From: Pelecanus crispus
Taxonomy: Eukaryota; Chordata; Aves; Pelecaniformes; Pelecanidae
NCBI RefSeq assembly: GCF_030463565.1
Contig: NC_134654.1
Location: 15,268,202 to 15,332,201 of the forward strand
Length of the DNA stretch: 64,000 nt
Direction of reading: 5' to 3'
This document shows, piece by piece, positions 28,801-43,600 of the stretch; position 1 is the stretch's first letter; every line of letters starts with the position of its first letter. The notes beneath the pieces were generated by a model. It saw only the letters and a list, made by a program, of their open reading frames with translations. It had not been told where the DNA came from and ran no database searches. The position numbers and the translations under genes were made by a program.

Positions 28801-31800
28801 ATAGATAGCATAACATAGTACCTTGAAAACAAACATAACAACACAACATGTTTCATAATCAGGTGACATAATCACAACAGGTTCCCTCTGATATCAGGAA
28901 CATCTAACAGGATCTCTGTAAGTGTCCTTCAGTCTTCTTAGTAGTGCCACACCAATGACACCTATTCTTCCCAAAGATAAAACATCAGGCACCTGCAGAC
29001 CTTTTGCCACAATATACTCCCTTTCATTGTCAGCCACTAGACCTGCTATTTTAGTATGATGTTTTTCATATCTTGAACCCACTTTTTGGTACAGGGTTTT
29101 TGGGACATGAAGCATATACATGGACCTCCATCTCCAACTTCCAGTTAAATGCATAATATGCAGTATGTGGACAGGATTGGATGCAAGCTACTATGCATCA
29201 CAGCATTTCAATGGTGTTTTGGCACTGACCAAGTGCACATGCTGTTTTCTGACTGATGTGATATTTTCTCTGAAGTTTTTACTAAGGTTCATCTGAGGAC
29301 CAGAAGGTTTGCCTGAAAAGGGAGGCAGTTCTAGATATCCTCACAGGACAGCTAGGCCCCCACTGAGTGAGGCTTGATGGAGACACGATGAGGTTTGGTT
29401 GCACTGCAGTGTGAGGTAGCAGGCTGCCTATCTTTGACACCACAAGACAGAATCACCATAGGGCATGTAATTGAAAATACAGCAGAAATGGATGTTTTGG
29501 AAGTCATGTCCACATGCATATGTTGGTCTAATGCTGTTCCACATGTTGTTTTAGTAGTGTACAAGTCTAAGATGCACTTCTACGCAGTTCTTTCACACCC
29601 TATGCAAATTCAACAACAGTGTCTATCTGATAGTCTCCTGATTAATCATTGAGAATATTAACCTTCACCACTGAGGAGCTCATATTAGAAGTATACCCAG
29701 ATCTTTCCAGAAAAAAAACCAAAAACATTTTCCAGACTGCATTTCTTCAACATCTAAATGAGGAATTGTGAATTCTAAGATGTGTAAGTTGGCATCACTA
29801 TGTAATTCTTCATGAATCATTTCTCACTGCCATTGCTTTCATTACTGTCTCTAGATTTCCTATCAAGCTAAAGGTGGCCATAATTTTTACTTCCATTAAA
29901 CATTGGTCAGAAGTAGAGCAGTTAAGTAGTGTCTGGTGGGGTGGGGAGAGCATGTGGAGAGCACAGAGGTTTAAGAACCTAAACTTTGATAGCTGGTTGC
30001 TGGTATAATGTGCAGGTTTTCTGCTAAATCATTGCCTGCTTTGGGATGCAGAATCCCGCATGCTTTGGGTCTGTTCCCATAAGCCTCAGTTTCAGAATTA
30101 GGCAGAAGCTGAGTGGGAATCTGGGCATCTAAATTTTGTGTATTGGCTCTGTCGGTACTCACCTGTCCTCACTGGCCTTTCCAAATTCCAGTAATGTCCA
30201 TCTAGGCCATTACTCAGCCTGCCTCTCTATTTCTATAGGAGAGATCAGATGTGATATTCTATTTTGTATTTCTGTGGAAAGACCTTAATGGCATTTTTCT
30301 AATTTTAATATGGTTAACTCAGAGTTTTCAAAATCTTTCTGTTCCAGGATACAGCAGAGGACACCACACCCGTATGATAGCAACAGCACCTTCATTTCAG
30401 TGGAGAACTTTGCACTGCCATTAACTGAAATTGAGTATTTCCAGGGAGCTAGACCAAAGGAAAATACGTTTTACTGAAGAGAGAAAAGGTTTTTTCAAGC
30501 AAGTGGAAGAAGAATATGTTCTTGCAGTTAAATGAAAAAGGAAGTCTCGAATATGTTGAGGTAATAGCTTTTTCCATTTTTCCTCTTGCAGCACTGGAGG
30601 GCTGCCTCTTTCTGTCCCCGTTCTTCTTACCCTTACTTTACCAGTCCCCTTCAGGCTCTATAACACTCCAATGCAATTGTGAATTTAATCCTGAATTAGG
30701 AGGAGATAAAAAATATCCACTAAAACCACACCAGAAATAAATGTGGTTGCAAATTAATGGCCACTAGTAGAGTGATTATATGACACGGATTTATTTATGT
30801 ATCTATTGTGCAGTCATGCAGCAGTTGCATTTCATATAGTGTCTTGTCACTGAAAAGTGCAAGAGTGACTCTGTGTGTACTGGGGTTTGGAGTCTACAGA
30901 TTTTCGTGGTAACTATGATTAAGACTGAATCTATCTCTGAATCAAGATGGGTTTTAATTGACCTCATAAAGATAAAAACCAGGCTATTATGCATCCTTTA
31001 AGTCACAATCACCGAAGCGTGAATTTGTTTATTTTCATACTCCTCAGTTACATTTCATTTCCAGTGAAAATTCACCTTAGAGCTGTGCCAGAGATTTGAT
31101 TTGGGGTGACGGATTGAAATATGAATCTTATTAGAGGTCATTTGTATTGGGAGTATTTGAGAAGTCAGTGATCTTGAACAAGCCATGTCTACTCTGTTGG
31201 TCCTTGTACTTAGGGCTTGAGAATTCCATGTGTTATTAACATAAGCTTTAACTTATAATATCTTTGAGAAAGGTAAACTGTGTCTGTATCAAGGGGTGGA
31301 ATGTCTTGATCATGACCAGGAGACCACTGTACATAGAGGAGTCAGTGATCCACATCACAGTTAACCTGAGCATGCCCCGGCCTGTGCTGCGCTGTGCTGT
31401 GCTGCCATCCACCATGGCCTTTGGTCTGTGTTGTGCTGCACAAATCCCTTGGCTGCAGGGCACACTCAGTTCATTGTAAGGGAGGACCCTGCAGGCAGCT
31501 CCCTCTCAGCACCAGTGATTACACCACCTGCGTGGCTTTGCCTGTATCTAAAAGTGCAAAAAGAAGTTCTCATGTGGACATCCTTGAATAGAATTGGCTT
31601 TTTGTGAGAAAATTGTAGCAGCATGAATGACCCGAAAACAAGGAATCTCTCCACAGATGGGATCTGTGCAGTGTACCATGGGTCCATCCTGGGTCCATCC
31701 AGTGTTGCTCGAACATGAGTTGCCCAGCATCTGAAGGGGTGTAAGTTGTTCCTCTTTTTATTCTGTCTTACCCAGCTGGCTATTTTATTAAGCCATTTGT

Positions 31801-32549
31801 TGTTGGACCTTTCTTACTGAGATCCAGAAAGAAACCTGCTTTGTCTATCCCCTACTGTCCCCACTGCCCCTCCTCCCACCCTTGCAGGACACTTTTGGAT
31901 ATTGAGATTTTGCATCTTGTTCACATCTTCTCAACTCAGGCCATGACTGCATCTTGAGTTACTGTGAAAGTCCTTCTTTTGGGGTCTAATTAGAAAGAGC
32001 ATGTTCTTTTCTCAGGGGCAAAAATAACTGTCTCCAAACTTCTTTCTAAGAATTTTTCTACTACTCTCAGAAAAAGGTGTGCTAGGACAATTTACTGCCT
32101 TTCCTACCTCTGGTGGAAGTGAGTTATTATACTAGGAAGTGGGAGCGGGATGAAATAATCTAGATTTATCAATCTGAGTACAGAAGAAAAAAGGGTTGTG
32201 GCCTTCCCCAGCCACTTTATGGTCTGTAGAAGCTAAACTCAGATAAAATAAACAGTGTGACCACCATTTAAGTCATGGCAGAATACAGTAGTTTGGAATT
32301 CTAAAAGCAAGTATATTTCCAACTTGGATTTCATCAAATTCTTATTAATTCTTTCACATTCTTTCCTGTTGACCTAGGATCCCAGAGGGACTTGCCTTCC
32401 ATACAGGTTCAGTAATGTCACCAGCTCTTCATTAAAAGTAATTTTTGCCAGAGCCTACTTCCTTTCTATCTGTTGTGACAAGCAGCATACACTCACCATG
32501 CCTACCCACAACAGATCCATGTGTGAGCACCTCCTATGAGATTATGTCA
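25871..32549. other. Intergenic, no convincing gene
   Basis: A 6.7 kb stretch without recognised repeats or RNA genes. One minus-strand reading frame at 28,894-29,154 looks somewhat protein-like (see findings), but it has no supporting gene structure. Confidence 0.5.
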
Positions 32550-32830
32550 GAGACCAGTAGTCTTTGGTCCTTTTAGATATTGCACATGAGGAGGGTTTAA
32601 TGTTTAATACTAAATTTACTTATTTGAAGGTATTTGATGTTACATGTTTTTTTGACTTAGAAGAGTGATACAGCAGTGTGATGAAATCACAATACAAACA
32701 CAATAGAGCAATTGCAATACAGAGTTGAATCACAAACCAAATGTGATTCCTGTTACCTGTCTCTACGTACTCACCATCACTGGGTGTCCCCAGTTGCCAG
32801 GAAAGAATACCTTTCCTATGCTGCTGAGTT
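32550..32830 (+). repeat. Dispersed repeat, copy 2 (family not identified)
   Basis: Direct-orientation relative of 24,225-24,500, about 8.3 kb away, with several small indels between them. Confidence 0.6.
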
Positions 32831-33929
32831 GTTTGCCCACTCTATAACGGCCATCAGGGTATGATGCAAATGGATAAGACCCTGGCTGAGCAGCTGTACT
32901 GATGAGCCAGTGGAGATGGCCCAGATGGGGATGCTGTGAGAGTCTGTAGGTTTCCTCTGCCCTTTCCTGAAATACTGTTCTGCCTCAGGCACTCTTCAGC
33001 ATCACCCACTCGCACAGCTTTTCTGTGAGACTTTGCCAGATTTTAGGCTTGTGCATTTGCATATTTTCCCAAAGCTTATTGGGTCTTTAATGAGGAAACA
33101 AGTTTGACGTTAGAACACAACTTGTAGTTGGGTTTGGACAAGTTTATGACAGTGGTAAATAGTGAGCAGTCTACTCAACTCTGATCTTACCTCATAAGAT
33201 TTCAGAAGGAAAGTTTAGTCAGATTCTGTGTTATGAGCTATAACTTAGAATTCTCATTATTCCCTTCTCCCAGCAGTACATTTCCTGCAGTTCTATTGCA
33301 GGTACATGAGTGCCTTACAGGAGTGCAGTGCTTAGGAGCCTACACAAGCAGCAGAGTTTCATTTTTGGGGGCATCATATTAGAATAAGTGATGTAATGGC
33401 CCTCAAAGAGTGTAGATCCTTGATACAAACTCAGGTTTTGTCTGTATTATTAAACTAAAAATGTGGCACAAGCTATTCTTTGACCCAGAGGACAAGCAGT
33501 TAGGTTTTGCTTTGTCTCTGACATTAAAGGAACCACAGATACTCTGTAGATGCTGCCTTGGTGTGCCACAGATACTTGTGTGGGTAGCCCTACCCACTGA
33601 TCGTTCCTGACTCAGTTACGCTGTTGTCTGAACTGTAAGTGGCAGAAGGCTCATGGCAAGAAGATGAATGTGTAAGCATTGTGTCCAGTGTTTTTTTTTC
33701 TCTGTGATACAGAGAGACATGAGAAGTTATGGAGATGGGAACAAATCATTGCATAGTGTCTTTTTTAGTCTTTCAACCACTGCAAGCCCAGGCTTTGGAA
33801 GATAATGTTGTCACCTCTCTAGACATGATATAAAGAAGGTCTACCAGTCCCCACTGCCCTAGGAAGTCAGAGCAGAACTGTAAGTGACCAGTATGATCCC
33901 TAATATGATCAGGAGTTTGAAATAGTTCT
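32831..33929. other. Intergenic, nothing recognised
   Basis: No coding segment or known repeat seen. Confidence 0.6.
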
Positions 33930-34690
33930 GGTACAGCTTTGGAAATGTTAAGGCTGCTGTACGAGCCTCTTTAGAGTACTGGATGTGGTATTTGTCATTT
34001 CTGCACAAAAAAAAGAGACTTACTCAGGCTAGAACTGGTGCAGAAAAAAAAGTGATCTAGAGAAAACTAACTACTGACTTAAGAAGTAGCAAATAAAAGA
34101 GCTTGGTTTGTTTAGTCTAGTTAAAACCAAAACTTTCAGTGAAAAAGGATACATCAGGAAGGCTTATTCCAGTGGAAGGAAAGAATGTTTTGATCTAAAG
34201 AACTGCTTTTACAAAAGCACTGTAAAACTGCCAAGAATATAACATAGTCACAAATAACTCTAGGTGAGAATTTGGTTTCTAAGGACTGTTTGGTAGTCTT
34301 AGGGCCACCAAGTTGGTCAGGGGTCTGGACCACATGATGTATAAGGAGAAGCTAAAAGAAATGGGTCTATTCAATCTGATGAAGAGGAGGCTGAAGGGAG
34401 ATCTTACTGATATCTACAGCTACCTGATATGATGACAAAGAGTGGACACAAGCTGGAACATGGGAAATTCAGATTAGATATAAGGAAAATTATTTTTACC
34501 GTGAGAGTGATCCAAGGCAGGAACAGATTGTACAGAGAGGCTCCATCTGTGGAGGTGTTCACGACTTGACTGGGAAAATCCCCAAGCAACCTGATCTAAT
34601 TAGGTCTGCTTTGAACAGGGTGTTGGACTAGGTGACCTCTGGAGGTCCTACAAATCTCAGCTATTCTGTATGATTTCATGATCCCAGCTA
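33930..34690 (+). repeat. Old CR1 LINE 3' fragment
   Basis: Plus-strand CR1 order is recognisable: GGTCTGGACCACATGATGTA, GAAGAGGAGGCTGAAGGGAG, TTGGACTAGGTGACCTCTGG, ending TTCTGTATGATTTCATGATC. The earlier part is more degraded, so the 5' limit is approximate. Confidence 0.78.
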
Positions 34691-37600
34691 CAGAGCAGGC
34701 TAAGCAGCACAGCAAGGCTCTTACACTTAGGCAAGAAAGAGCATGTAACTGGTTCAGGCACCTCTGCATGACATTGCAGACTGCAGTACAGACATGCAAT
34801 AACAGCATGGCACACCCAAGTTATCTTGTATCTCACTAGTCAGACAGCATTAACGCTGAAGTTATGGGCCAGGCACTGAAGAAGTAACCCAGGATCTATA
34901 ATAAACTCCAGCATCTTTGCTGAGAGCCCTCCTGGTGTGTCCCTACCTCCCATAGCAGCCTGTGAATAGGATTTGCTCAGCTGTGAGCAGGTCCAGCTGT
35001 GCTGCATTCACACCTCAGTGTCTGAATCAAGCGAGCATCCTCACACAGCCTCGGGGCTGTGGCTCAGTAGCCATGGTATGGGTGCACAGAATGCTTTGCC
35101 TCCTGGGTGCAGGCTCTGCTCAGAGCCACAAGCAGTGGCTGTGTCTAATGCTGCCTGCACTCAGCCTGCCTGCCCGTGCAAACAAAAGAGTGTCCTCCCT
35201 CCTAGGGACCAGAGCCTGCCATGGCTCTGGAGCAGCAGCACCCGGGCTCTATGCTCTCCATGGCATGGCCTCTTTGCCAGGTGCTGACCCTGAGAGGAAC
35301 ATACTTGCCTTGCTGCTGCATGTCAGCTGGTGGTGACAGGCATGTCAGGACATGGCAGTTACTCTGGGTCAGCCCAAAGGCCATCCCAAAGCAGTGTCTC
35401 CCTGGCAGTGGCTGAGAGCCTCGCTGGTGTCTGAGGCTGACAAAGTATGGGAATTATGAGAACAGGCAGATGTGCTGAGGCTTTCCCTGAACACTGCCCC
35501 ATTCCTCAAATGCTGCTGGTTCAGGCACATCCCAATCCTGATGCATTTGTTGTGTGTGGGATCAGGAGTCTGCACCTGGTTCTCCTTCCATGGATTTGTG
35601 TGGCAGCTTTTTGAAAGAATGGAAGCATTCAGCAGCCACTCCATTGGTGGTGAGGAGCTGTGCAGATTAACTATGAGTGGTCTGAAGAATTCCATCCTTC
35701 TGTCTTTGGCCACCTGCTAATTTCACTTGATGCCCCTACTTCTTGTGCAGGGAAATTCAGTTATGCATGCACTCCCTCTCATTGTCCTCTCTTGATTTTA
35801 CAGACCTTATCTTACATCTGCTGGCTGTCTCCTCTCCAGCTTGAAGGACCCAAGGCTGACTGGGTATTTTGAAGTGCTGAAGGACATTCCAGATGCCTGT
35901 GTCAGATGACACTGAATGCTCTTTCCAGTGGGAGGGACCCATGCGGGGTGCTTGAAAATATCTTTCATTCTTATTCATGTTTGTGTTGAAGAGTTGAAAA
36001 GATTGTCTGACTCCCCTCTACATAAAGTGTATGATGTTCTCAAAATGAACTCACCTATACTGGGGAGTGGAGCCTGATGTGGTATGAAAATCTCTTGGTT
36101 CAACAATTCCAATACAAACACATCTCTGAGGACCCCAGCTGAAGTGCCTATTTTTGTGGTTATTGATATCACTGCTCTCAGGGGTCAGGTTTCAGAAGAA
36201 AGAATCTAATTTTTCGCTGACATTGTAAAATTTGAGGGGGAGGTTAGAGGTCTCTGGGGAGTAAGTGAAGCATTTGGCTCCACCAGCTGCCCAGGGAATA
36301 TGATCTAGGCCAAATATAAGAACTCAGGGATTTATACATTTGTTTTAGATGTTAGAAGTTCATTTGAAGTAATGGTTCTCCTTACAGCCATACTCACATA
36401 TGCCTGTCCCACACCATTTATGGTATTCTAACAGATCTCCTCTGGATTGGCCTTGCCATTGCTATGCAGAGTCTGAAGCCTTCCTGGGAGGGAATCTCTG
36501 GGTAAATGTGTAGATGGACTAGTTTTCCCTCAGAGAACTACGGACTCTGTTGACCATGACCATGTTCACCCTTTTTTTCTGTTTCATCACCCCAGTTCTC
36601 GCATATGAAACAATGTTCATAGCTCTCTCTGGTAAGAAAAGAGGTTTCTGCATGCCAGAGAGCAAACATTTTCCTCTCATTATCTGATAAAACTGTTCCA
36701 CAGAGAGAGATTTCTCCGCTGCTGCTTTCACAGGGGGAGGTGGACTCATTTCCTTCTTTGGCAGAAGAAGTGTGGCTGTGGAACCACAGAAAGAGGTACT
36801 CAGAAAAATTATGGGGAAAAGTATCTAAATGTTCTTACGGCAAATTCACTTAGCAACCTACTTCAGGCTCAGATGAGTTCTATCCTCCTTCTGTTCATCC
36901 AGGAATGCTACATCAATGAGAGGGGAAAAAAACATGTGCTCAGTGGTCACAGAAGTATTGCAGAAAAGTAAGTTGTGTTATCAGGAACTTGACAATGTAC
37001 CACAGGGAGTGGAGAAGACTGGGCTGTTGTTGACAGTGGCTTGCATTTAGCTCAGGGGAAGGTGCTGGGCTTCCATCAGTTCACTCATGCCAAAGCAGCA
37101 GTTCCCTCATGTCCTCAGCTGAGATGTCCATGCAGCATTCCTGCCAGTGGCAAAGGGCTTGTTAACATGTCCAGGAAACAATCCACACATGCGATGCAGT
37201 TGGATTATTTGGGAACAGTTTGTGGCATGGCATCTACTAAACAGTGGATTATCTGCATAACAAGGAAGTTTGGCACCTAAGAGTTTGGCTTCCACATTAT
37301 GCAAAGCATTCAGGCTGCTTCCAGCACAGGCCAACCATGCAATGCGGTAGGAGGGAGGCATGCACAGAGCAAGTAGTTCAGAGCCAGGACAGGATACAGA
37401 CTGGATGCTGATACTAGCACAGCCTTGTCTTCTCAGAAAGGAGAAGGGAAAGGGAGGGTTTGACCTTAAGACTCAGAGGAGAAAATGCTGGAAAGGTGTT
37501 TCTTGAATTGTTACTATCAAATTGCAGATGACAAAAAAGAGCAGTTTTTAGGCTATATACACATGTGTTTATGTGTGAGAGTGTGTGTGTCTCTCTGGCA

Positions 37601-40600
37601 ATGTACAGGGGTTCCCACACACCACCCCCCTGCATTTTCTATTGCCTTGAACCAAATGCTATGCCATCTCTCCTGCTGGAAAATGTCCCAAATGAGTAAG
37701 GCTGGTTGGCCTATGGTAAAAGGCTTTTACCAATAGTCGTCTGAGAGCATATTGGGCTGGACACTTTGATCACAAACACGCCATTTTGGTCAGTTCCTTC
37801 CCCTTTTATTTTGATCAATTTGCTTTCCATCAAGCTTCCTCCTTTTCAGCACTGAACAAGTATCACATGGCTAATGCAGAAAAGGAATAGTGAAGTTTGT
37901 GCCTTCCCAGACAGGTCAGCCAGAGGAACTTTCCAAATACACTCATCATTCACTTATTATCTCAGACACCGCCAGAATATTTTGATCAGCAAAAGCCCCT
38001 GCAGCCCTTCCAGCTGAAGGGGGTCAGCTGACAGGCTGTCTGTCTGCTAGGGAAACACTTCTTTCCCCACCTCACAATGCTTAATACCTGACTGTTTTCC
38101 ACTTTAACAACAGTTTCCCTCCTGGCTTTGTTCCAGAGGTGTTTCTTGTCAGGGAACAGGGCTGAATCTAGCAGTGTGACAGAGGCAAGACTGCCATGGT
38201 TCCAAGCCCAGGCCCAACTGACTAGTGAGGCTGAGCATATGTTCCCAGAAGGCACATGCACATGGAGCACACATATGCAACACATACATACATATATACA
38301 CAGCTGGCCACAAAGATCAGCACAGGTGAACATACTCAGCACTTGCTCAAATACAAACAGGACAAATGGCCTCATCCTGCTCCCCTCTGACAGTTCAGGA
38401 TGAAGGTCCAGTAATGCAATATAGAGATATGTCCAACATGAACCTGTCAGTACCTGGGCATAGACACTCAGTGTGCCCAGTAGCTGTCCCTGGATCCCAG
38501 TCTCCCCAGGCCACATGAAGTGTTCTTCATTGCTTGTAAGAAAACAGCTCTGGAAATCCTTCCTGAAGAGGGACTGGACAGGTGTTAGATGTCTGAAGGA
38601 ATGGGAGGACTTTCTCTCTTTTCTTCAGGCAACCTGTGTTTGACTACCTACTGCCATTGTACAATGCAATGTTTTGCTGATTTGTTTACAGATATAATTT
38701 TTAGGGTGTGGTTCAATGTTTTCTCTTACAGTTCTGTTGACAACCATTGCTTTTTTTTCCTCATGCAAAATACTGGCTTCCCCAGCTCCTTTGAGTTACA
38801 CCTTGTTGGAACCTGCAGAAATCTTCAGCCTGTGATTTTTCCAGAAGTGTTTTGTATGTCTGGTCCTTAGCAGGTCCAATTCTCTGACTGTATTTTTTTT
38901 TGCAGTTGTCACCAGATCTGTCATTGTTCTGGGTATACCTTTCTAGAGCGAAGATAAGCATGCTGTTGCTCAACTGTACTGCATGATGGGTCAGTTGCTG
39001 TCACTCATGTGGATAAAACTCTTCCATGTTGTTCAGCAATGACTGGATTATGCGAAGGAGGAAATGAACTGGGCTTGAATATTCTTTCCCTTGTGTTGGA
39101 ACTGGCTTCAGTGTGTACATTCCTGATGTCCCATTCCTGCCATTTGGGGACAGGGTTGGTGGCTGATGTGTATTGGCATCTGTCTTGTTCCTGATCCCCA
39201 AAATACTATGACATTACTCATTTCCTTAGTTCAGAAAAGGAACTGGGCCACCTGGACCCTGCTCCATTCACACATCGGTGAGTCAGAAATCACAGACTTT
39301 GGCCATGCCTGTATGGGTATCCCATGGGATCTTCTTTCCCAGGTCTTTTGTGATAATGTTGTCTGGTTGCAGGAATTGTATAGCAAATTTGTGCTGTGGC
39401 TGCACTGTGCCCAACAAACTTTTCCTTGGTGTCAGAAGGTCATTTGGCACTGCAAGCCTATGCTGTTTTTCAACCCGGAGGCTGTACTAACTCATCTTTA
39501 ATTTCTGCCTGGTTTCGTTTCATAGAGAGTCTAATTCTCTATTCTTGTTTTATTTATATACTTTCTGGTTTAATTCCTTTCTTAATGTGCAGCTTATTTT
39601 GATTTGTTACTGTACCCCATGCGTCTCAGTGTGTACTCTGTCCTTTTTTCTTTTTTTTTTTTTTCTTTCTTTCTGAGCTACTTATACCTACATCATTTCT
39701 GAGGTTGTTCTGCTGGGAACCCATTCCTGCCAATCTTTTCCATGTGCTTATCAAAATAGAGATCTCTGATAATTTTAGTAACATTGATTTGAGGATATCT
39801 GAGGCTCATCCACACTCAAGACTGATTAATTCTGATAATGGTTGTGAGGTGCTTTGGTAGCAATATTGGTTAAGCAAATTCTTATCTCAAGCTTCTGCCC
39901 TCCAATGTAGGGAAACACAGCTATTTCTGATACTGCACATGAACTGATTAAAGGAACTGACAAAGATAAAAATAACTTTGCCAAAAAGAGGGTGGCTGTC
40001 TCTCATAGCCTCTTCTACTTTGAACTTTCTTCACAACTGAACTGTCTCCATTGAATCCTATTGTCCCATGCAAATGGAAGGATCTTAGGCCTGGGATGAA
40101 AGTAACAGTGATGTGGACAGATCTCTCTCATCTAAATAGACAGATGATGAGCTACCATCAATGGACAATTATGTTTTTCTTGATAACATTTTAATTTTTT
40201 TTTAGATCTAAACAGGCATAGCTCTGCACTGCAGTGGTTCTGCCCTCAACCAGAGAGGTGGGAGTAACCTTATGTTGCTGTCACTAAATTTTTCCAGCAG
40301 AGGCATATTTCCAGAAAGCACTGACTAGCAATGGCCTTCTTCCATGCCCTGCACTGCTCTGATTTGTATGCCTGCCTTAGTGGCAGAAAAGTGAGAGAAG
40401 TAAGGGCTTCTTGAAAGCTAGCGTGCCAGTACTGAAGAGTATGCAAGCCACAAGGCCGTCTTGTATGGATTTAGAGGCTTACTAGTGAGTCAGAGAGGTA
40501 CAATTTTGTCTTTAGCACATCTAAAGGCATCTTCACAATGACCCTCCAGTCAATATTACACTGCACTGTGAACTGTTGCATTTGCTGTTCTACATTTAAG

Positions 40601-43600
40601 GTTCCTGTGATGAGATCACATTGACAATGCCCCACCCAAATCCAGGTACCTGTCAATACATGCAGTGGTAGAGGGGCAAGGCAGTCTTAGCACTGCTTCA
40701 GTGTGACCATTGAGACACCCAGCATTGTTGCAGAATCTTTTTTACACACACATGTTGGTTTTTAAGGCATGAGTTTATTTTACAAAAGCTGTGCTTGTAC
40801 TTATGCAGTCTATTTTCTTTCTTCCTTTTTTAGCAGTATCTGTTGATACAGAAATCTCACATGCTGGGCTGTATTCTCAGATTCACTCCTGAGTCCCTTT
40901 TAAATCCTGATGTTACATTTGCCATTTCTGTTTCTCTGGCATTGATTTGAGCACTGGTTATATGCCCCAGAAAATAATTCAGTTTCTTCAGATTTTAATT
41001 CATTTAGCAGTATCAGATGAGTACCATCTATTCCTGGTGCATTGTTACTCTTTTATTTTTTCCAAAACCTCTTGTATAAAAAAGTGGGAATATCCCAATT
41101 GCTCTGTAGTGAAAAATCAACTTTTCTGCAGAGGTCTAATTTTCTTCTGTGCTCTTTTTACAGCCCAATCATCTTTTGGCTTTTTAAATGCTCCTGAAAT
41201 CTTCACTGCAACCAAAAACCTCACAAGTAACTCCCATGGGGTTTCTGGTAATCTAGAACTAGCTCCACAAGCTGCTTTCATTTAAAAATAATTTTTTTCT
41301 CTTAATCACATTGATAAAAATTATTCTTCGTGCAGCACCTTTGCTATCACAGCAGAGTAGATGTCTCTGAATGATCAATGTAAGAACTAATACGTCTTCA
41401 GACAGCCATTGCACAGAAGCGATTTTAGTCCCCCACTGTGAACAATGTTTTCTTCCTTGCACTTAACTGTACTGCACGTGAATCTTGTCAGATAAAAGAC
41501 CAAACTGTGATTCAGAAAGAACTAAAAGTATCAAGAACTCCAGAAAAAAAAAAAAAAAGAAGTGGCCAGGTCTTATAAATCTATGGATTATTCAGTACAA
41601 CACTTAATTTGAGAAGCATTCCCCATGGGATTTGCAGCTTGCAAGTGCTGTTGTTGGCCATGCTCTCAGTATGAGCAGGGCATGCTGGAGGGATCAGTGC
41701 TCCCTGTGGACCCTTGATGAATCATCTGACAGAGAATACCCAGCCTCTGCTGCAGCAGCATTTCTGCTGCCCTCTGTGTAAAACGAGATCTCCCAGGAAT
41801 GTTAACGCCAAAGAAACAGAATTGCTGAAACACTGATCGTTCAGAGCAAGACTTCTCATCCCAACACTTCCCAACACTAAGATGCAGCTGGGCACTGGTC
41901 TCTGGAGATGGTAGGATACACTTTCCTTATGAAAACCTCTCTTTCTCCTGTTGACTAATGAAATGCATGCTTTTAATATTCCTTGCAGAAAGTGTCTAGT
42001 CCAAAGTGGTGGTGTTCTGCTATGTAGTTAAAAAAAAAATGCCATAATGAGCATCAGATAAGACTAGAGGTATTAATTAATTTTTGAGGAAAACAGATTG
42101 ATGCACAGAGCTTTCAGAAACTTAAAAATATTCAGGGGGAGACATACAGAGTGGGTACAGGGTAATTTTTGCTCTTCATGGCATTGGCCATGGTGAAGGT
42201 AAGCTAGCATTTCTGGGGCTAGAAGTTACTTTTGAAGGCTGCCCTGTTCCGTGAGCCAAAGCATGGAGGGACCATGAAGATCCTCCTGTCTCCTAATGGT
42301 ACTCTCTTGACTGTGCTCCAAGGTTAATTTTTGCAAGGCATTTGTGCTACAGCTTAATGGTATAGAGAAGTCTGCCACATAAATATGTACAATGTTTCAC
42401 ACTTATATTGTCTTTCAGAAGAGAGAGCAGAAAGAGAGCAACTGGGACTCCAAAGATAGCTCAGCACCACTTAAGTATCAAGTGGAGAAGGTAAAAAACA
42501 ATACCCAGGCAGGTGCTGAATGAATGTCAAAGTTGCATGGTTACTTAGGCTCCTCCTATCTTTCCAGCAAGCATCAATGGAAGAGAATTGGAGAGTGGGT
42601 CCTGGATGAGGATGTGACATTAAGAATGCCCTTTCCATCACTCACCAAAGCAGCTGAGGAGCTCCTGTTACAGAGCAGGTGAGTGGGGTGCGAAGGCGGG
42701 GTGGTCTCTGGGAAGAACAAGCAACAAGAGAGACAACAGGTGGTAGAAGGAGTTGAAGAAGGAGAAGGATTTGGAGCAAAGGGAAATCAGGGTTACTAGT
42801 ATAGTGTAAGTTTGAGAAAGTGACTACTCCCCCAGAAAAGGTGTGAGAACATGTTGATCAGCTGCAATTGCTGACAGATAACAGAGGTGCCATAATGTCA
42901 GATGATTAATAAGGTTTTGATGCCTTGCGTTTGAATGCTGTGAGTGGAAGGAACATGCATATCATCCCTTGTCTGAGCTGCGGCTATACTCTTCTTAGGT
43001 AATGTCACAAATTACTTATGATCCAAACACCGGTTTGAACACCCAGAACATTTCCTGACAACAGAGTAAGGTACATGCAGTTACATACAGAGCTATTGTG
43101 AGTTATCTGGTATTATAATTTTCATGCCCCTTTCCCCCTTTTACATGCGGGTTCATCCACTATCTCAAATCACCTCTAGGAAAAACAGATTTTCTCTGCG
43201 TTCATCCTAAGTGTGTCCTTGTTTGATTTCAGTGGTTCTGTGTCATAACGTGGAGGCATGGACACAGTTCATCCTTCAAAAAGGCCAGAGAACATTTCCA
43301 AGAACAGTTAAGGATGGGAAAACTTTCTGCCTAGCTTAAATTCTAATACTGTCTTCACTACTAGTATGTCTACCATGAAGATCATCACATTTAGGCTCTG
43401 TATCTAACAGCTTTACCAGTTTGCAAAGCAGTGGTATGTCATGCAGGGCCCAATGTGTAAACCCACTCTCTCAGCTCTCCCAGGAGCATCCCACACTCTA
43501 TATGCGCTCCCAGTCCTCACCAGCACCTCAGCTTTCCCATGGTGCGCCTCTCTCCAGTGTTTTCAGCCATTTCTTTTGGCACTATCACTCACAAGGACTT

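Noticed and set aside
34962..35336. 124-codon plus-strand frame in a GC-richer block
   Set aside because: Two overlapping frames are open equally, as expected from GC content. No domain recognised.
36519..36749. 76-codon minus-strand frame starting MSPPPPVKAAAEKS
   Set aside because: No family recognised, no gene structure around it, and no repeat of the pattern elsewhere.
37986..38516. 176-codon minus-strand open frame in the spacer
   Set aside because: Composition is biased by a CA-rich stretch; no motif, start context, splice or poly(A) support. Likely chance.
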